Source of the DNA: Shewanellaceae bacterium
GTDB taxonomy: Bacteria > Pseudomonadota > Gammaproteobacteria > Enterobacterales > Shewanellaceae
Direction: 5' to 3'
DNA length: 15,224 nt
Assembly (NCBI GenBank): GCA_016779685.1
Contig: JADHND010000014.1
Location: 1-15,224 of the forward strand
Part shown: positions 6,233 to 14,069 of the stretch, one piece after another
How the letters are laid out: the number at the start of each line of letters is the position of its first letter
Position numbering within the stretch: position 1 is the first letter of the stretch
Translations under genes and position numbers: made by a program
Notes under the pieces: model-generated
What the model was told of the DNA's origin: nothing
The model's input: only the letters and a program-made list of their open reading frames with translations
The model's database searches: none

Positions 6233-9200
6233 ATGAAATCATCTAAAGGTTTGATTGCATGGTTTGTGTATAACCCAGTTGCGGCCAATTTATTGATGCT
6301 TTTTATCCTCATTGCTGGGGCCTTGTCTTTTCAATCATTGAATCGAGAGCTGATTCCTTCTGAGTCCACTGGCAACATAGCGATAGATACAACCTATGAA
6401 GGCGTGGCAGCGCAAGACATTGAATACAACATTACCAGACCGATTGAAGAAAAGCTAAATGGCATTGACGGCATTCGTTATGTCACTTCGATTTCGAAAC
6501 AAGGTGTTAGCTCGGTGACGGTTCATTTAGACAAGCGTGCTGATGAACAACTCATCTTGGCTGATGTCGAGCAAGCTATCAATGGACTCACCAGCTTACC
6601 AAAAGAGGCGGATAAGACCGAAGTGCAATTGGTTAAATTCAAACCTACAGCGATGATCGTAGGCTTGACATCAACCGGCATGCCGGAACCGCACCAGTTG
6701 CTTGCGAAAAAACTTCAAGATGAATTAGCTGCGGTGTCAGGTATAGGGGATGTCACCCTGTTAGGTGAAACAGCGCATGAGATAGCGATCGAAGTCGAAC
6801 CCGCTAAATTGCAAGCTTATGGCTTAACAATAGCAGAATTGGTTAAAATCATTAAATTCAATGCCAAAAATATTTCCGCCGGGGAGATGACGACCTCAAC
6901 AGGTCGTATTGCGGTTCGCAGTGAAGGTCAGATCATGGACGCGGCAGCTTATGAGCAGCTAACTGTTAAAGTGACCCCTTCGGGGCACAGCATCAGGCTG
7001 GGCGATGTTGCCGAGATAACCGATGATTTTATCGAGGGGGTTCATCTGGTCAAACAAAATGGTCTGCCAGCGCTGGCGCTCCATATTGATTTGTACGAAG
7101 GCCAAGACATTATTCGGGTCACCGATAAGGTGAAGCAATTTTTCGCGCAGCGCGTATTGCCGCCTGAATTTAAAGCTGAGATATTTCTTGATTTAGCTAA
7201 ACCTGTTCGCGAACGCTTATCAACGATGACCTCTAATTTGTTGCTTGGAGGGATTCTGGTTTTTTTACTGCTGGCGATTTTTTTAGAGTTCAAATTAGCC
7301 TGTTGGGTGACGTTAGGCTTGCCAGTTTGTTTTTTGGGTACCGTTTTTTTGATGTCTCTAAGTGGTGTTAACATCTCGCTTAACATGTATAGTATGTTTG
7401 CCTTTATCTTGGTATTGGGGATTGTGGTAGATGATGCGATTGTGATTGGGGAGAGTATTCATCAAGTCACTTCACATCGGTCTTTGACCCACGCAGCCGT
7501 GATTCAAGGCGCGAAAAAAGTAGCAGTGCCAGCTACTTTTGGTGTACTTACTACGGTGGCGGCCTTTTTGCCTTTTTTATTTTTAGATAATATCGCTCCG
7601 AATCAAATTGGATTTGTGGTGATTGCTTGTTTGTTGTTTTCACTGGTTGAATCGAAATGGATCCTGCCATCTCATTTAGCGCATGTTAAAGCGACGCCTC
7701 CGAGTCGCCATTTGCTGGCGCGCTGGAAACGTGCTTTTAATCAAAAATTTGATTATTTGATTTCGGTGCAATATCGCAGTGCGGTCACGCTGGCAATTGA
7801 GTATCGGTATGCTGTTCTCACAGGCTTTTTGGCATTAATTGCGGTTTGTGCTGCGTTGTTGGCTTATTCTATTGTGCCGTTTATTTTTCAAGGCGATATC
7901 GAGAGTGATTCTACCCAGTTTGAAGTGGAAATGAATGCGATGAGTTCCGAAGAACAAACGTATCAAGTGCTACAGCAGGTTGAACGAGCGTTTGAGAGTG
8001 TCCGAGCCGTCCAGCAACAAAAGCATGGCGCTGATATTGTAAAAAACACACTCGTTCGCATGAGCAATACGTATCAATTTAAAATGCGCGTTGCTTTGGT
8101 GGGGAGCGATGAGCGTCAGATCTCGATAAAGGAATTTGAGAACCAATGGCGCGCTGCATTGCCGCAGTTACCTGGGGTTAAAATGAGTAAGTTTCAATCT
8201 GGCTGGAGAGCCGATGCGCCTATTGAGCTTAGTTTAACAGCAACAGATACGAAGCAAGCTCAGTTAGCAACTGAGATGATAAAAGCACGGTTAAATGCGA
8301 TCGATGGTGTATTTGATGTCCGAGATAACATGGCTTCTGGGCATCAAGAAGTGCAGCTTGAACTGACTTCAGCAGGTCGAGCACTGCAATTGAATCTGGC
8401 GACAGTGTCAAAATATGTTCGTCAAGCTGTGTACGGAACCACCGCGCTAACCCTGTTACGAGGTGATGAAGAAGTCAATGTGAAGGTACGCTATCCATAT
8501 CAACGCCGAGCGAGTGTTGCTAGCTTACATAATATATGGATTCCGGTCGGTAACGATCTTGTGCCTTTGTCGCGGGTCGCCACTATCAAAGTGGTGGATG
8601 GTATGAGCCAAATTCATCATGAAGATGGGCTGCAAACCATCATGGTGCAAGCAAATGCGGATAAAAGTAAGTTACAACCTCTGAAAGTTACCCGTGAGCT
8701 CATCGAAGTGATTCAGCCTTTGCTCGCCATGCAATATCCAGCTGTTGCTTTAAAGCTAGGACGTGCCAATGCTGAACAAGTTGAAGAGCTAAATGACATG
8801 CAGCATTTGTTTTTGATATCAGTGTTGTTGATTTATATTTTAATGGCGATACCGTTAAAGTCCTATACTCAGCCATTGATTATTCTATCGGTGATTCCAC
8901 TAGGCTTTATGGGTTCTATCCTAGGCCATTGGTGTTTGGGCTTACCACTTAGTTTTCTGTCTTTAATGGGCATGTTGGCGTTAGCTGGCGTGTTGGTAAA
9001 TGATTCGCTGGTATTAATCGACTATTTAAATGAAGTCAGACGTCAAGGAGAATCGCTTAAAACCGCGCTTATTGACGGTGGCTGTTATCGTTTTCGAGCA
9101 ATCTTCCTAACGTCGGTTACCACGGCTGCCGGTCTATTGCCGATGCTGCTTGAAACCAGTATTCAAGGACAGATATTAATTCCTGTGGCGGTATCGCTGG

Positions 9201-9328
9201 CGTTTGGTATTTTATTTGGTACCTTGGTGACTTTGTTTTTCATACCGATTTTTTATATGATTTTAATGGACATCAAAGTTTTGTTGCATCGATGGTGGTT
9301 GCCTCAACCAAGTCAAGCTTCGACCTAG
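6233..9328 (+). CDS. RND efflux transporter permease (AcrB/ACR_tran superfamily)
   Basis: At 1031 residues this is full length for an RND proton antiporter. It shows the family order: TM1 near 15-35, a periplasmic porter domain, a TM2-TM6 bundle (about 335-480), a second porter domain, and TM8-TM12 (about 845-1015). TM4 carries the proton-relay pair in LVLGIVVDDAIVIGE (Asp400-Asp401). In TM10 the sequence GVLVNDSLVLID places Asn923-Asp924 where AcrB has Lys940-Asn941, so the AcrB-type lysine is absent, as in other subfamilies carrying this VNDSLV motif. With the preceding adaptor it would span the inner membrane and periplasm, using a TolC-like channel encoded elsewhere. GGAG lies 10 nt before the ATG. 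Transcription ends at the strong terminator just downstream. Drug, lipid or other hydrophobic substrates are all possible. Confidence 0.95.
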   Translation: MKSSKGLIAWFVYNPVAANLLMLFILIAGALSFQSLNRELIPSESTGNIAIDTTYEGVAAQDIEYNITRPIEEKLNGIDGIRYVTSISKQGVSSVTVHLDKRADEQLILADVEQAINGLTSLPKEADKTEVQLVKFKPTAMIVGLTSTGMPEPHQLLAKKLQDELAAVSGIGDVTLLGETAHEIAIEVEPAKLQAYGLTIAELVKIIKFNAKNISAGEMTTSTGRIAVRSEGQIMDAAAYEQLTVKVTPSGHSIRLGDVAEITDDFIEGVHLVKQNGLPALALHIDLYEGQDIIRVTDKVKQFFAQRVLPPEFKAEIFLDLAKPVRERLSTMTSNLLLGGILVFLLLAIFLEFKLACWVTLGLPVCFLGTVFLMSLSGVNISLNMYSMFAFILVLGIVVDDAIVIGESIHQVTSHRSLTHAAVIQGAKKVAVPATFGVLTTVAAFLPFLFLDNIAPNQIGFVVIACLLFSLVESKWILPSHLAHVKATPPSRHLLARWKRAFNQKFDYLISVQYRSAVTLAIEYRYAVLTGFLALIAVCAALLAYSIVPFIFQGDIESDSTQFEVEMNAMSSEEQTYQVLQQVERAFESVRAVQQQKHGADIVKNTLVRMSNTYQFKMRVALVGSDERQISIKEFENQWRAALPQLPGVKMSKFQSGWRADAPIELSLTATDTKQAQLATEMIKARLNAIDGVFDVRDNMASGHQEVQLELTSAGRALQLNLATVSKYVRQAVYGTTALTLLRGDEEVNVKVRYPYQRRASVASLHNIWIPVGNDLVPLSRVATIKVVDGMSQIHHEDGLQTIMVQANADKSKLQPLKVTRELIEVIQPLLAMQYPAVALKLGRANAEQVEELNDMQHLFLISVLLIYILMAIPLKSYTQPLIILSVIPLGFMGSILGHWCLGLPLSFLSLMGMLALAGVLVNDSLVLIDYLNEVRRQGESLKTALIDGGCYRFRAIFLTSVTTAAGLLPMLLETSIQGQILIPVAVSLAFGILFGTLVTLFFIPIFYMILMDIKVLLHRWWLPQPSQAST

Positions 9329-9339
9329 TCAAGCCTCAT

Positions 9340-9370
9340 AAAAAAGCCTCCTAATTTAGGAGGCTTTTTT
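9340..9370. terminator. Strong bidirectional intrinsic terminator
   Basis: GCCTCCTAA and TTAGGAGGC form a perfect 9-bp stem around one central T, flanked by six A (9340-9345) and six T (9365-9370), so the hairpin ends in a T-run on both strands. It closes the efflux operon on the plus strand. On the minus strand it lies directly after the stop codon of the gene at 9369-10298, which overlaps the T-run. Confidence 0.93.
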
Positions 9371-10298
9371 AATTGAGTGCCTCAAATGCGATGATGTTTT
9401 GTTTCTTATAGGTAATGGTGCCGAGTATTTTATAGAGGTTCGCATTTGATATTTTGGATCCCTGCGGGTAATTTGTTCCCGACTCTTTTTTGAGGGCTAG
9501 GTACCAAAATTCGTCATGAACTCTAAAGGTGTAAATGATGTAGCCATCGAAGGTATTGGTGACGGTAAAACGTTCTCTTTTTTTGAGCTGATAGACATAA
9601 GATCGGCTGTTGTCGATATCCTTAGTACCGGCTTCCAATCCTTGCAATAATGGAACCACGCCTGATTCAATTCCTTTAAAGCCCATCGATCTGATTTTAT
9701 CTAACTTAGATGAAGCATGTGCTTGATATGCCATCGCAAGATAAGGTTTCACAAATTGCTCTTGGCATTGACGCTGGTCGCCCTGGCGCCAATTTTTAAT
9801 AAAGGGATCAACAATTTGAGCTTGATAATTTTCTTCGACATATTGTTTGTATAACAGCTGAATCCGCTGCCGATTGTGACGATTTCGCTGCAAGGTGATG
9901 ATGCCTTCATCACATAAGCTCATGGCACGATTAAAATGGATCTCAGCCATATCAGATGGCTGGTAATTTTGCTTATCGTTTTGCTTTATTTTATGATGGC
10001 ACAATTGAAGGTGCTCGCGAAATGACTGGCTTAGATATTGATAATTGAGATATTGCTCAGGTTGATAGATGGTTCTTAATTCAGCGAGTTTGGTTTGAAA
10101 TTGTTTTTTTTGGCTTTGAAATTGTTTGGTTTGTAGATCAAAGCGGTCGTCTTGCGTTGCTGCTGGTGGTGATAGGTTTTTACACAGCCAAGTAATGTCT
10201 GTTATCAGTTGCAGAGCATGCTGATTCAAGTTTGAATTCGTGACGGCAAACGTTTCATAACTTATTAAATAAATTAAGATGAGTAATACGTTGCGCAT
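9369..10298 (-). CDS. Unrecognised secreted protein with four cysteines
   Basis: I do not recognise a family in this 309-residue protein. An N-terminal signal peptide is likely: MRN, a hydrophobic core at about 4-14, and a possible cleavage near FAV (17-19). The region from about 25 to 190 looks mostly helical and is Gln/Lys/Tyr-rich, with QTKQFQSQKKQFQTKLAEL (56-74) as a possible coiled coil. The C-terminal third (about 232-309) alternates hydrophobic residues and looks like beta strands (FDGYIIYTFRVHDEFWYLAL, 250-269). Cysteines are at 39, 100, 129 and 178, all in the helical part, an even number suited to two disulfides in the periplasm. No clear Shine-Dalgarno precedes the ATG. The reading frame is long, ends exactly at a terminator and has export features, so it is a real gene; the function is unknown. 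Confidence 0.78.
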   Translation of the reverse strand: MRNVLLILIYLISYETFAVTNSNLNQHALQLITDITWLCKNLSPPAATQDDRFDLQTKQFQSQKKQFQTKLAELRTIYQPEQYLNYQYLSQSFREHLQLCHHKIKQNDKQNYQPSDMAEIHFNRAMSLCDEGIITLQRNRHNRQRIQLLYKQYVEENYQAQIVDPFIKNWRQGDQRQCQEQFVKPYLAMAYQAHASSKLDKIRSMGFKGIESGVVPLLQGLEAGTKDIDNSRSYVYQLKKRERFTVTNTFDGYIIYTFRVHDEFWYLALKKESGTNYPQGSKISNANLYKILGTITYKKQNIIAFEALN

Positions 10299-10388
10299 AA
10301 AATAATATACTTATCCAATCCTGCCAAGATGCTTCTTTAAATATAGCACTTAACCCTTTGTATGATAAGCAGGTAAGATGGATATTCA

Positions 10389-10416
10389 TTGAAACTAAAC
10401 GTTTAGATGATATCTT
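10389..10416 (+). promoter_or_regulatory. Candidate promoter with operator palindrome in the spacer, upstream of dtd
   Basis: TTGAAA (10389-10394), a 16-nt spacer and TATCTT (10411-10416, four of six consensus) precede dtd by 34 nt. The first 12 nt of the spacer are the perfect palindrome CTAAACGTTTAG (10395-10406), which resembles LacI/GalR-family operators with a central CG. Weaker outer arms, GATATTCAT (10381-10389) and ATGATATC (10407-10414), extend the symmetry. A repressor bound here would block RNA polymerase. TTGACA at 10416-10421 has no suitable -10 ahead of the gene. Confidence 0.42.
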
Positions 10417-10450
10417 TGACATGAAACTCAGTTAACTTTAAGGGCAAAGT

Positions 10451-10885
10451 ATGATAGGTTTGATTCAACGCGTGTCTAAAGCAAGTGTATTGGTTGATGC
10501 TTGCACGGTTGGGAGTATTGAACGCGGTTTTTTGCTGTATCTAGGCATTGAGCAGGGTGACACCAGCACACATGCTGAAAAATTAGTACACAAGGTTTTG
10601 AACCTAAGGGTATTTGAAGACAAGGCCGGCAAAATGAACGACAGCTTACAGCAGATTAACGGTGCCTTGTTGGTTGTGTCACAATTCACGTTGGCAGTAA
10701 CGACTCAAACTGGACATCGTCCCAGTTTTTCAGCCGCAGCACCACCGGATCAGGCGGCGCGTTTATATGAATATTTTATAGCGCAAAGTCGTTCAGCCGT
10801 ACAGGTGGAGACGGGTCGCTTTGGTGCTAACATGCAGGTCACCAGTGTGAATGATGGGCCAGCCACTTTTTACTTAAAAATTTAA
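10451..10885 (+). CDS. dtd: D-aminoacyl-tRNA deacylase
   Basis: The product has 144 residues, the normal length for bacterial Dtd (DTD1 fold). It removes D-amino acids such as D-Tyr and glycine mischarged on tRNA, acting as a dimer in the cytoplasm. The two active-site motifs are present: SQFTL (77-81) and NDGPAT (134-139), whose Gly136-Pro137 corresponds to the cross-subunit Gly-cisPro that confers chiral selection. GPAT rather than the commoner GPVT is a minor change. The N-terminal MIGLIQRVSKASVLVD and the GHRPSFS segment (88-94) also fit the family. AAGGG precedes the ATG by 6 nt. The next gene starts 21 nt after the stop, so this gene probably leads a three-gene operon. Confidence 0.95.
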   Translation: MIGLIQRVSKASVLVDACTVGSIERGFLLYLGIEQGDTSTHAEKLVHKVLNLRVFEDKAGKMNDSLQQINGALLVVSQFTLAVTTQTGHRPSFSAAAPPDQAARLYEYFIAQSRSAVQVETGRFGANMQVTSVNDGPATFYLKI

Positions 10886-10906
10886 TAGGCCAAGGATGTT
10901 TTTAGG

Positions 10907-11773
10907 ATGAAAAATCCACAGCAATTATTCGAACACATGATGCAAGACAATCAATGTTACTTAGCGCCGGGCGCTTATGATGGCTTGTCCGCACGTTTGG
11001 TTGAACAGGCTGGCTTTGAGATGGTGTATGCCAGTGGTGGTGCGATTGCGCGTAGCTTTGGGGTGCCTGATATTGGTTTGCTTAGTTTTACCGAAGTGGC
11101 TAATCGTATGGAACAAATGCTGGATGTGATCGAGATCCCGATGATTGCCGATGCCGATACGGGCTTTGGTAACGTAGTCAATCTGCGCCGCACCGTGCAG
11201 CATTTTGCTCGTTTGGGTTTAGCGGCACTGCACATTGAAGATCAAACTTTTCCGAAGCGTTGTGGTCATCTAGCAGGTAAGTCTATCATCAGTACAGCAG
11301 AGATGACGCAAAAAATTGCTGTTGCCGCAGCAGTGAAACAAAGTGTATGTCTGATAGCGAGAACAGATGCGATTGCTATTGAGGGCATAGCTGGCGCGAT
11401 AGAACGCTCTACAGCCTATGCTGAAGCGGGTGCGGATATGATTTTTGTTGAAGCGCCTGAAAGTCTTGCCCATATCGAACAAATTGCCCGCGATGTGGCT
11501 ATCCCTAAATTAATCAACATGTTTTATGGTGGTAAGACGCCTTTGATACCGAAAGCGGACTTGGCCGCAATGGGATATAAGGTCATCATTGTTCCCTCGG
11601 ATTTGCAAAGAGCCGCTATATTAGCCCAGCAGCAAGTTTTATCGGCGCTCTATCAAGATGGCGACAGTCAAGCTCTACAGGCTCAACTGGTTTCTTTTCA
11701 AGAGCGTGAGCAGATTGTACAAACATCAACTTACTTAAACATAGGTCACCCACACCATGCTTCTAATAGCTAA
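10907..11773 (+). CDS. Isocitrate lyase / PEP mutase superfamily enzyme (PrpB or oxaloacetate decarboxylase-like)
   Basis: This 288-residue TIM-barrel enzyme carries the superfamily's Mg2+ site in ADADTGFGN (81-89, Asp82 and Asp84), the catalytic-loop motif KRCGH (117-121), IED (110-112) and ARTDA (151-155). Members cleave or rearrange C-C or C-P bonds of 2-keto or malate-type acids. PKRCGHLAGK (116-125) and the length fit the branch that includes 2-methylisocitrate lyase, dimethylmalate lyase and oxaloacetate decarboxylase, and the sequence does not decide among them. No prpC/prpD methylcitrate-cycle genes are nearby, which argues mildly against a dedicated PrpB role. It sits 21 nt after dtd and 46 nt before ilvE on the same strand. 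AAGGA lies 10 nt before the start. Confidence 0.9.
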   Translation: MKNPQQLFEHMMQDNQCYLAPGAYDGLSARLVEQAGFEMVYASGGAIARSFGVPDIGLLSFTEVANRMEQMLDVIEIPMIADADTGFGNVVNLRRTVQHFARLGLAALHIEDQTFPKRCGHLAGKSIISTAEMTQKIAVAAAVKQSVCLIARTDAIAIEGIAGAIERSTAYAEAGADMIFVEAPESLAHIEQIARDVAIPKLINMFYGGKTPLIPKADLAAMGYKVIIVPSDLQRAAILAQQQVLSALYQDGDSQALQAQLVSFQEREQIVQTSTYLNIGHPHHASNS

Positions 11774-11819
11774 GTGATGGAATAGGCTATGACTCAACGA
11801 AAGACAAAAGGAATAGAAC

Positions 11820-12746
11820 ATGGAAAAAAAGGCTGATTTTATTTGGTTTAATGGGCAATTTGTTCCATGGCAGGATGCTAAAATACATGTCATGTCACAT
11901 GCTTTGCATTATGGCAGCTCAGTATTTGAAGGAATTCGAGTTTACCAAGGTGGCGATCACGCTTGGGTTTTTAGATTAACCGATCACATCCAACGTTTGT
12001 TTAATTCAGCTAAAATATATCGGTTACATATTCCTTACACACCCGCAGAAGTGAAGCAGGCGTGTTTGGACGTCGTGATGGAAAACAATCTGAATACAGG
12101 CGCTTATATTCGTCCTTTAGCATTTATGGGTGCTGTTGGTGCTGGGATAAAACCACCATCTGGGGCTGTTTGTGAGATGATGATTGCTGCGTTTCCATGG
12201 GGCTCTTACCTAGGTGAAAAAAGTTTGACCGAAGGTGTTGATGTTCATGTTTCGTCGTGGCAACGGCTGGCGCCTAATACCATGCCAACGGCAGCGAAAG
12301 CTGGTGGACATTACCTATCAAGCCAGCTGATTGCAGCAGAAGCTAAGCGACATGGTTATCATGAAGGTATTGCATTGGATACCCAAGGTTTTATCTCCGA
12401 AGGGTCGGGAGAGAATATTTTTATTGTGAGAAATGAGCTATTAATGACGCCGCCAGCTAACTCCGCTATTTTACCGGGTTTAACCCGAGACACGGTCTTT
12501 ACTTTGGCGCAGAAAATGGGCTTAGCGACCGCAGAACAGATATTGCCACGAGAGGCTTTGTATTTAGCTGATGAGGTTTTTATGACCGGTACAGCTGCGG
12601 AAATTGTACCTGTTCGTAGCGTCGATGGCATCACCATTGGCCAGGGAAAAGCTGGCGAGATTACCCAGCGTCTCCAGCAAGCTTTTTTTGGCTTATTTAC
12701 CGGCGAAACCCCTGACTACGGATCATGGCTAACGCCTGTGATGTAA
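11820..12746 (+). CDS. ilvE: Branched-chain amino-acid aminotransferase
   Basis: This 308-residue class IV (fold type IV) PLP-dependent aminotransferase interconverts Leu/Ile/Val and their 2-keto acids using glutamate/2-oxoglutarate. The PLP lysine is Lys160 in PTAAKAGGHYLSSQL (156-170). Other IlvE hallmarks are HALHYGSSVFEGIRVY (27-42), EGSGENIFIV (194-203) and FMTGTAAEIVPVRSVDG (254-270). AAAGGA stands before the ATG. A 15-codon open frame (11789-11836) overlaps its start; whether this couples translation is unclear. It is the last gene of the apparent dtd operon and converges on uppP with a 32-nt gap, where I see no convincing intrinsic terminator. The enzyme could also feed branched-chain acyl precursors to lipid synthesis, but that is speculation. 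Confidence 0.95.
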   Translation: MEKKADFIWFNGQFVPWQDAKIHVMSHALHYGSSVFEGIRVYQGGDHAWVFRLTDHIQRLFNSAKIYRLHIPYTPAEVKQACLDVVMENNLNTGAYIRPLAFMGAVGAGIKPPSGAVCEMMIAAFPWGSYLGEKSLTEGVDVHVSSWQRLAPNTMPTAAKAGGHYLSSQLIAAEAKRHGYHEGIALDTQGFISEGSGENIFIVRNELLMTPPANSAILPGLTRDTVFTLAQKMGLATAEQILPREALYLADEVFMTGTAAEIVPVRSVDGITIGQGKAGEITQRLQQAFFGLFTGETPDYGSWLTPVM

Positions 12747-12778
12747 GGAGAGCGGCACTTTCTAAGCAAGAATAGGCG

Positions 12779-13579
12779 CTAAAAAATAAGAAATAAACAC
12801 AGGAAGGCGCCTAATGCTAAGCGATACAGCACGAAAGGAAGCATGCTCATCTTGTTGATTATCTTCAAGAAGAAATGAATACAAAGCCAAGCAGATCCAA
12901 AGCTAATGCAGCTGCCAAGTAGCATGCCATGCCAATCCAATGTCTGGTTGCTTTGGTACAGTTTGATTGACATTAGGCTAGCTGCACCAAGAATAAGCGG
13001 AATGGACAGTAGAAAAGAAAAACGTGCGGCGCTGGTTCGGGTTAACCCTAAAAATAAGGCGGCAGTGATGGTGATACCAGAGCGAGACGTACCCGGAATT
13101 AAGGCCAATGCTTGCGCAAATCCAATCAACAAGGCTTGTTGCCATGTTAATTTGAGTTCGTCTTGAGCTTGTGCTGGCTGATGATCTGCCCAACCTAGGA
13201 GTAAACCAAAGCCGATGGTGGTGGCGGCGATAACACCGATGTTTCTAAAATACACATCGATTAAATCAGCCAGCATAAAGCCTGCGCCCACAGCAGGTAA
13301 CGTTGCAATGACAATCATCCAAGCTAGTTTAGCTTCAGGTGTTTTGGTTTGATGGGTTATTTGAGACCACCAAGCCAGTGTTATGCGCTGGAGATCTTGT
13401 TTAAAATAGGTCACTACCGCACCTAATGAACCGATGTGTACAGCAACATCAAACGCCAACCCTTGATCAGGCCACCCTAAAAGTTCCGATGGGAGAATCA
13501 GATGGGCGGAGCTCGATATGGGTAAAAATTCAGAGATCCCTTGAATCAGTGCCAGCATCATAATTTGAATCCAATCCAT
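12779..13579 (-). CDS. uppP: Undecaprenyl-diphosphatase (bacitracin resistance protein)
   Basis: The protein has 266 residues and several membrane segments; it is the BacA/UppP type. It dephosphorylates undecaprenyl diphosphate on the outer face of the inner membrane and so recycles the lipid carrier for peptidoglycan, LPS and other glycans. Both catalytic signatures are intact: QGISEFLPISSSAHLIL (13-29, with the Q/E...E pair Gln13/Glu17) and PGTSRSG (162-168). I start at 13579, giving MDWIQIMMLALIQGISE, because an upstream in-frame ATG at 13690 would add 37 polar residues without family match and overlap folK. GGGG lies about 9 nt upstream. It begins 7 nt after the folK stop, so it is co-transcribed with folB and folK. 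The matching cluster in E. coli includes bacA and folB next to plsY. Confidence 0.95.
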   Translation of the reverse strand: MDWIQIMMLALIQGISEFLPISSSAHLILPSELLGWPDQGLAFDVAVHIGSLGAVVTYFKQDLQRITLAWWSQITHQTKTPEAKLAWMIVIATLPAVGAGFMLADLIDVYFRNIGVIAATTIGFGLLLGWADHQPAQAQDELKLTWQQALLIGFAQALALIPGTSRSGITITAALFLGLTRTSAARFSFLLSIPLILGAASLMSIKLYQSNQTLDWHGMLLGSCISFGSAWLCIHFFLKIINKMSMLPFVLYRLALGAFLCLFLIF

Positions 13580-13586
13580 GACGTAT

Positions 13587-14069
13587 TTACCCCGGTAAAG
13601 GAATGTGTTCGAGTTGGGTTGATGTGGAGAAAGTTGCCCACAGTGATTGCATTGTGACATGCTGAGTTGGATGTTGCAGATGAGGGGCAATGTCGACTAG
13701 GGGTTTTAAAACATAAGCTTGTGTTAAAATTTCTGGATGCGGCAAAGTACAAGGCTGCTCAGTCGTCATTTGATTAAATAGCAATAAGTCTAAATCCAAA
13801 GTACGGTCGCTAAATTTTTCCTCGGTGCGGCGCCGGCCATGCTGCTGCTCGATGGTCTTGAGTGATGCCAACACATGCGTTATGGATGCCTCCGTCTTCA
13901 AGCCTATCACAGCATTGAAGAATGCTGAACCTTGAAACCCCACTGAATCGCTTTTATAAATCGGAGAGCATTGTTCATGGATGAAGCGAGTCTTTAAGAC
14001 ATCGATAGCTGACAGAAGGTTATGCAGTGGATTGATATTGCTACCTAGGCTGACATAAAATAGGTTCAT
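13587..14069 (-). CDS. folK: 2-amino-4-hydroxy-6-hydroxymethyldihydropteridine pyrophosphokinase (HPPK)
   Basis: This 160-residue protein is of normal HPPK length. It transfers pyrophosphate from ATP to 6-hydroxymethyl-7,8-dihydropterin in folate synthesis. YVSLGSNI (5-12), GRRRTEEKFSDRTLDLDLLLF (78-98 in pieces) and the Mg2+-binding Asp92 and Asp94 of RTLDLDLLL are the diagnostic features, followed by LPHPEI and a C-terminal helix. Its ATG overlaps the folB stop as ATGA (14066-14069), which indicates translational coupling with the preceding step of the same pathway. Confidence 0.95.
   Translation of the reverse strand: MNLFYVSLGSNINPLHNLLSAIDVLKTRFIHEQCSPIYKSDSVGFQGSAFFNAVIGLKTEASITHVLASLKTIEQQHGRRRTEEKFSDRTLDLDLLLFNQMTTEQPCTLPHPEILTQAYVLKPLVDIAPHLQHPTQHVTMQSLWATFSTSTQLEHIPLPG

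Noticed and set aside
7042..7386. Minus-strand open frame inside the RND gene and similar long antisense frames (10961-11235, 12359-12637)
   Set aside because: They lie wholly within clearly coding genes, lack domains and ribosome sites, and are shadows of the real frame.
10416..10421. TTGACA as the dtd -35 element
   Set aside because: A -10 at normal spacing would fall at or inside the start of dtd, and the sequence there is not -10-like.
11789..11836. 15-codon ORF overlapping the ilvE start, considered as a leader peptide
   Set aside because: No run of Leu/Ile/Val codons and no attenuator hairpins, so it does not look like an ilv attenuation leader.
12747..12778. Terminator between ilvE and uppP
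   Set aside because: Only AGCG/CGCT can pair across a 22-nt loop, with no T-tract on either strand.
13580..13690. N-terminal extension of UppP
   Set aside because: It overlaps the folK 3' end and adds residues unlike UppP; the internal ATG gives the canonical N-terminus.
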